Assembly: GCA_008694505.1 (NCBI GenBank)
Contig: VZDJ01000623.1
Coordinates: 4,460,442-4,524,441 of the forward strand
Length of the DNA: 64,000 bases
Direction of reading: 5' to 3'
DNA from: Cyanoderma ruficeps
Taxonomy: Eukaryota > Chordata > Aves > Passeriformes > Timaliidae
Positions 58,931 to 64,000 of this stretch are shown piece after piece (positions within the stretch are counted from its first letter, which is position 1; each line of letters starts with the position of its first letter). The notes below the pieces were generated by a model. The model had not been told where the DNA came from and made no database searches. It was given only the letters and a program-made list of their open reading frames with translations. A program made the translations under genes and the position numbers.

Positions 58931-61900
58931 GTGTTGATACTTGAATGTTACATCTCCAATTTCCTGGAGGATTTTGTTTTGCTGGATTTCTTTTTTTGTT
59001 TGCTTTTTTTGTGGGTTTTTTGGTGTTGTTTGTTTGCTTTTTGTTTTGTTTGTTTGTTTTTTGGTTTTTGGTTTTGGTCTCTCTTTTTTCCTTTTTTTCT
59101 GCTAAAGTAAAAATGTCATCATTCCATGAAAATCTAAACTTCTCAGCTGACAAAAGACAAAGACACAAAAGAGATATATTTTGATTGACAGTGCTGAAAA
59201 ACATCATGTTGAGTTGTATTAAATACCTGTCAAACACATCTTTTTAAATTCTATTCTCTTGAAAGGAGCTGCTTTTGTTAGCTTTAGCAGATGATCAATG
59301 CTTTAGCTGCCTGGGAAAAAAAGAAATTTGTACTTTTTCTATACTTTGTATAGTGTTTCCCTAAACCATGAAAAAATCTCTTCTGCCATGGCTTAGGTTA
59401 CAATAGCAGGAGTGTTATCTCTTGATATACATTTCTTAGCATGTGTTCATGTTAAATTCAGCCCATTCTGATGTAGTTTCTCTTAGAGTCAGTAGCTGGT
59501 GAAAGGATAAACCTACCGGAGAGCACTGCAGGTGTCCAAAGAGGCAAATATGGTTCCCTTAGGGAACTGAGCAGCAGTCTGAGAATTGCTGTGCCTGCTG
59601 GTGTAAATATGGAAACCATCAGAGCGTTAGGGATACATCAAAGGTCTGACAAAACTTTATTTGAGTAAAGAGAAGTATAATCAAACCCTGACAATCTGCA
59701 CTTATGTGGCTGTTGTTGGCCATTTAATGACATGTTAACTAAGCACAGCTGACTAAAACGTCACTAATTGGTCTAACATATATAGCCTGCTTCTCATACA
59801 GTATAATATAACATCTAAGGGTACATGTGTTTCATATCTATCTTCAGAAGCTGTGTGTGAAGTTTGCAGCACTGTAAAGCCCTTAAGTTTTTGAAGGTGT
59901 CACATAAGTGAATAAAGTATGATACAGGTCCTGTCATGTGAAATTTTCAAATAGAATTTACTTTTTACTCATTATGCATACTCAAAATCAATTTTTAAAG
60001 TTTCAGGTTTGACCTCTGTGATGTACACTGCCACAATTTGGCCATACAGGCTAGCTAGCTCTGCAAGGGATTACATGCAGCAGATAAAGTCTTTTGGAAC
60101 TGGGAAAATGAGACAATAGTAGTCTCCAGCCAACAGAGACAAAAATGACTAAAAGGATTGGGCTACCTACAAGATACACGTGAGATTGCTCAAGCCTTTT
60201 CAAGACCAGGGTGAGTTGCAGCCCTGTGGCTTAGGGAAAATCCCAGCCAAATGCAGATCCTTCCCTCCATGTTCATGAGACTCCAGACTGCACTATGTGT
60301 TGAGCATTTTACAGGTAAGAGAATGAAGCCCAAAGTACTTCTCTGTCTTTCTGGTGCTGAGTCTGACACACGGGAAAGACGGGAGGGTAGTGCTGTCATC
60401 TCCAGTCAGGTCTTTTTGTTTAAGCCCCCTAAGCTACTGAAAATTACTCTCTTAATGAAACCACCAATGAGGTGAAAATCAACATGATTGTAGTCGCTGC
60501 TGTGAACTTGCATTCATCTTAACATCTGCCACCTTAGAATAAATAAATTTGATAATTAATAGTAATATCCCATAGGAGAGCAATGCCAAAGCTGATCAAA
60601 CATAACAAACCCATTAAGCTTCTGACATCCTTCTCACCATTTTGCCAAATGGGCCAAATAACAGCCATGTCTCCTATGAAAGAATAGCTTTTTATTTTTA
60701 AGTTGTTGTTGTTGTTGTTTTTTTCCTGAGAATGAAAAGCAATGGGGACACTCCTAAAAAGACAGAGTTCCTTGTCGTGCTTGTCCTTGCCACATATTTG
60801 CTAGAACAAACCTTCCCACTTGGCTCCCTTCCTGTAAGGCTGGGCGGAGCACGTGGGAGGGAAGGTGTGTTTGACATTTAGTGTTGCCAAGTAGGGCCTG
60901 TGGAGTAGCCTTTCACTGCTGGGGGAGAAAATGTGTTTTTTGGAGTTAGCTCACCCACTGTTACCATATGTAGAAGGGAAATGATGGGGTGCTGACTAAC
61001 ACCGTGGGGAAGCTTGGAAAATCCTCTGAAAACTGAAATAGGAGACTATCTTAGGCATTTCCTTCACCTCTGTCTTTTAGGTGCTTTCTCTTCCCATCTG
61101 CTCAGCCTACAATTGCTTCTGTGTTCTTTCTGCCTTCTACATTGCTTATTTTGGGCTTCTGCTGGAAACTGCCTTGAAACTAGAAAGGTGTTGTTTTAAA
61201 CTAGACAAAACATTGGAAATACATGACTCTAGAGTGACAGGAAAAGACATAACTATTTCAGTTCAGAGTTTTCCTATTTCTAGCTTCCATTCTTTTCCCT
61301 AAGTTAAAAATTAATTTAGAAACATTAAAGACATTTTAAAAGTGTACAATTTTATGCCTTTCTTCTCATAGAAACCAAAGAGAAATCACCACTGACATTA
61401 ATGGAACAAATATAGAAACACTATTATCTTATGCAAGGACGTTTTAAATTTCCACTTTTTGGCAGAGAAAGAGAAAGAAAATAGAAATGGCCACAAACAC
61501 ATTATTGTTACTATGATTATAGTTGTAAGTTATAAATTATAATTGCATACTTCTTCATTTCTATACTTCTGGTTGTCTTTTAGATAACCTGCCAGTGTGT
61601 TACCAGGACAACCTCTGAGGAAACAGATCTACAAAAGCAATGAAATGGAGAGATTACGCCTCACAGAAAGGGAGGAATGACAAAAGACAGAAGCCTTTCA
61701 TAAAAAAAAAATCACAATAAAATGGATATTAGCATCCCCTTGGCCAGTTCTATGTCCTTTAACCTTATTTTCCCCAACAAGCTTTCTTCTGCCTCCTCCC
61801 ATGGCTATTTTGTAACAGCAGATAAACAACTCCTTTCTTCTTCAGGGTAAAAATGTCATTTATACTGTGTGGAGGAAACTGCTTCTTCTCACAGCTGAAA

Positions 61901-64000
61901 TTTCAGTGACATTTTTAATCTGTGAAGTGTTGGTACCTACATTGATGATGTGCCATGAGCAATTTTGTAACTTATTTACTATTCTTCTGAGCTAAATCTA
62001 TGAGGCTTTTAGATGTGTAATGAACAACATACAAGATGCAAGTTTGTTTCAAAGAACTGCATTTATTCTAATTACATGCTGAAGTACAAAGAGTTTAGCA
62101 GTGTGCCCCACACTGTTTGCCAGGAGGTCTGTGAGGACCCCAGCACTCATCTTCTACAAAAGCAACATCTGTTTCCCCATTCTGAGGCCATTTAACTTAG
62201 GTTGGATGGAGAGGATTTGTTCATTTTTGAAAGAGAACGATGCCAAAGCCCCCAGAGCTGGGTCCAGAGGCAGATTCAGCAGGTCAGTGTTAGCTCAGCA
62301 TTGCTGATCTCAGCCCTGCTGAGCATCAGAGCTGCTTAGATAGGATGGTAAAGTATCAGTGCTGCTGTACCAGGTGGTGTACACAGTGCCATACCATGGG
62401 CTCTAGGTGAATAGATTTTCTTGGGAGGATGTCCAGCATGCAACCCTTAATTCTTGGCAGATTTTACCAGTTTGGTCCAACCACAAATACCTAGGAATCA
62501 TTGTTTAAAAGCCCAATGAGATCTCATGACTTGTCTTCTGCTCTAATGTTTTGAACATAATGTTGGGATATATTATTAATTAGCTGATCACATGGCAATA
62601 AAAACTTGGTTTGCTCTCCTGGGATGTGTAGAGAAATCTTAACTGTTTGTCTTAGGTTTGATTTCTCATTTGTTTGCACAGCTTCTAGCACAACACTGTA
62701 ACCACAACATTGATTGTAAAAGTAAATCTAACAGAAGACAAAAGCTGTGAATCCTTGGAAATACAGGGACATATTAAATAATATACAATTTTATAGGTGA
62801 AAGTATTCACTTTAGAAAGGCGAATTCCCCTTTATTTTTCACTTTCTGGAAAACTGCTTTATCCATAAGCACACTGTGTCTTTCTCAAACATCTGGCAAA
62901 TGTCTTTTAGGGATGGCCTAAAATTGCAGAACAGAGAAAATACAAATAGCATAATTATGGCTATTATGGTCAGCTCATGAAATTGAAGGATTAGCTGAAC
63001 GGACCAGCTGTTTGTCAGGGAGGTGGCTCAAGGTCAGAAGGTTATTCTCTTGACTCCAAAGAAGATCCCTGTACTAGAGAGAAGAAAGCTTCAGACAGTA
63101 GCAAATTGATGTTTTAGCTTAATCTCTTAAGAGAGTTTATGAGATCACTCATGTATACCTACATGTTTTGTTTTATCCCCTTCCTCACAATACCTTTTGA
63201 ATCCATTTGTCAAATTCAGTGCATTTTGACAGAGATCTGAAGTTCTCAAAGATATTTTGTCCCTTCATGTATTGAAGCAGCTGACTACAGGGGGAGACAG
63301 TATTTGTTTTCCATTGAGTGTAAGACTTTATTGGAGGCTTAGATTCACCAGATAGGGTGAAACATAATGAAGATGCTCATTAAAGGGAGAATTTCTGTCA
63401 AAGCTCACCCTAGAGACGCCAGCTGTGAAGGATCCATCAATAAGAAAACAGGTTTATTTAGTTATAAATTTTACTGTAGAGGAGATGCAGTAGTACAGAT
63501 AAGTTGATGTGAAATATGCAGTAGTGTGTATACAGAGATGGGTGTAGTTTGCTGTGATCTGGCTCATCCTGTCCTTTGAGCTGACAGGCAGCCCCAGAAC
63601 AAAAGTGTGCTAACCATGTTAATGAAGAGATTTGTTTGAGCTGATGTCTGCCTTCCAGCGAGGTCTTTATTATCTCAAACACAGAATGATATCAAATAGA
63701 TATTTGATCTACATGGGAAGAGAAGGTGAATGCTCAGAAAATAATTCCAACAGACTCTGTGATCAGAGCTCTCTCCATTTCAGTTCAGTGGGGTGCTTTA
63801 ACCACAGCTTGCTTACTGGCTTACATTGAGCAGAGGTTTTATCCTGCAGTAAGAAAAAGCTGATGCTTAAATTAAGAATGATGTGAAAATGGGCATTTGG
63901 GGTTTTCCTCTGTTGAAAATTCTGGTGTCCAACAGGGGAAGAGTTTTAACTGAAAAACTGCTTGCTGTCCCTTTTTACTTCTCTCTCTTATGAAGTGTCC
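58931..64000. other. Gene-free stretch to window end
   Basis: No gene is visible. A T/G-rich low-complexity block (58972-59101) and a GTT run at about 60703-60720 are present. ORFs are short and unrecognised. Confidence 0.55.
58972..59101 (+). repeat. T-rich (TTTG/TTTTG)n low-complexity block
   Basis: Repeated TTTG, GTTTT and TTTTTT units, almost free of A and C. It lies about 40 bases after the solo LTR and could be a decayed simple repeat. Confidence 0.85.

Overview
The window looks like bird nuclear DNA, most likely from a songbird (passerine). It is AT-rich and mostly non-coding. It carries several 3' fragments of the avian CR1 LINE, ending in the typical ATTCTGTG-type tail, two solo LTRs whose sequence I recognise as the kind common in passerines, and one nearly complete endogenous retrovirus with alpharetrovirus-like envelope features. 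I found no intact host protein-coding gene, tRNA, rRNA or CRISPR array. Two runs of N (24253-24263 and 45416) show that this is a draft assembly.

Layout. 1-15 kb: gene-free DNA with three CR1 fragments and an AGAT microsatellite. 15.2-19.95 kb: a CR1 3' end split by a 4.5-kb provirus on the minus strand. 20-24 kb: gene-free DNA with a CpG-retaining, enhancer-like block near 21.2 kb. 24.06-24.79 kb: a solo LTR. 25.07-25.31 kb: a broken fragment of an SLC37A-family transporter gene. 25.3-58 kb: gene-free DNA with enhancer-like blocks near 30.0, 31.4 and 50.45 kb, three more CR1 fragments, a 74-bp exact duplicate that ends at a single N, and an exon-like 90-bp segment at 48.4 kb. 58.38-58.93 kb: a second solo LTR with TATA box and polyadenylation signal. 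59-64 kb: gene-free DNA.

The provirus is the most informative object. It has two LTRs (684 and 652 bp, about 11-12 substitutions apart, differing by one 32-bp tandem unit), a 6-bp target duplication, a lysine-tRNA-type primer-binding site, a splice donor, a gag-derived ORF of 612 codons, a splice acceptor, an env-derived ORF of 290 codons and a polypurine tract. It has no protease, reverse transcriptase, RNase H or integrase. The parts have mixed character: the primer site and capsid segment fit class II/betaretrovirus-like elements, while the envelope transmembrane part with its CX6CC motif resembles alpharetroviruses. It looks like an internally deleted element that needed proteins from a helper. 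If transcribed, the U3 promoter would give an unspliced gag RNA and a singly spliced env RNA.
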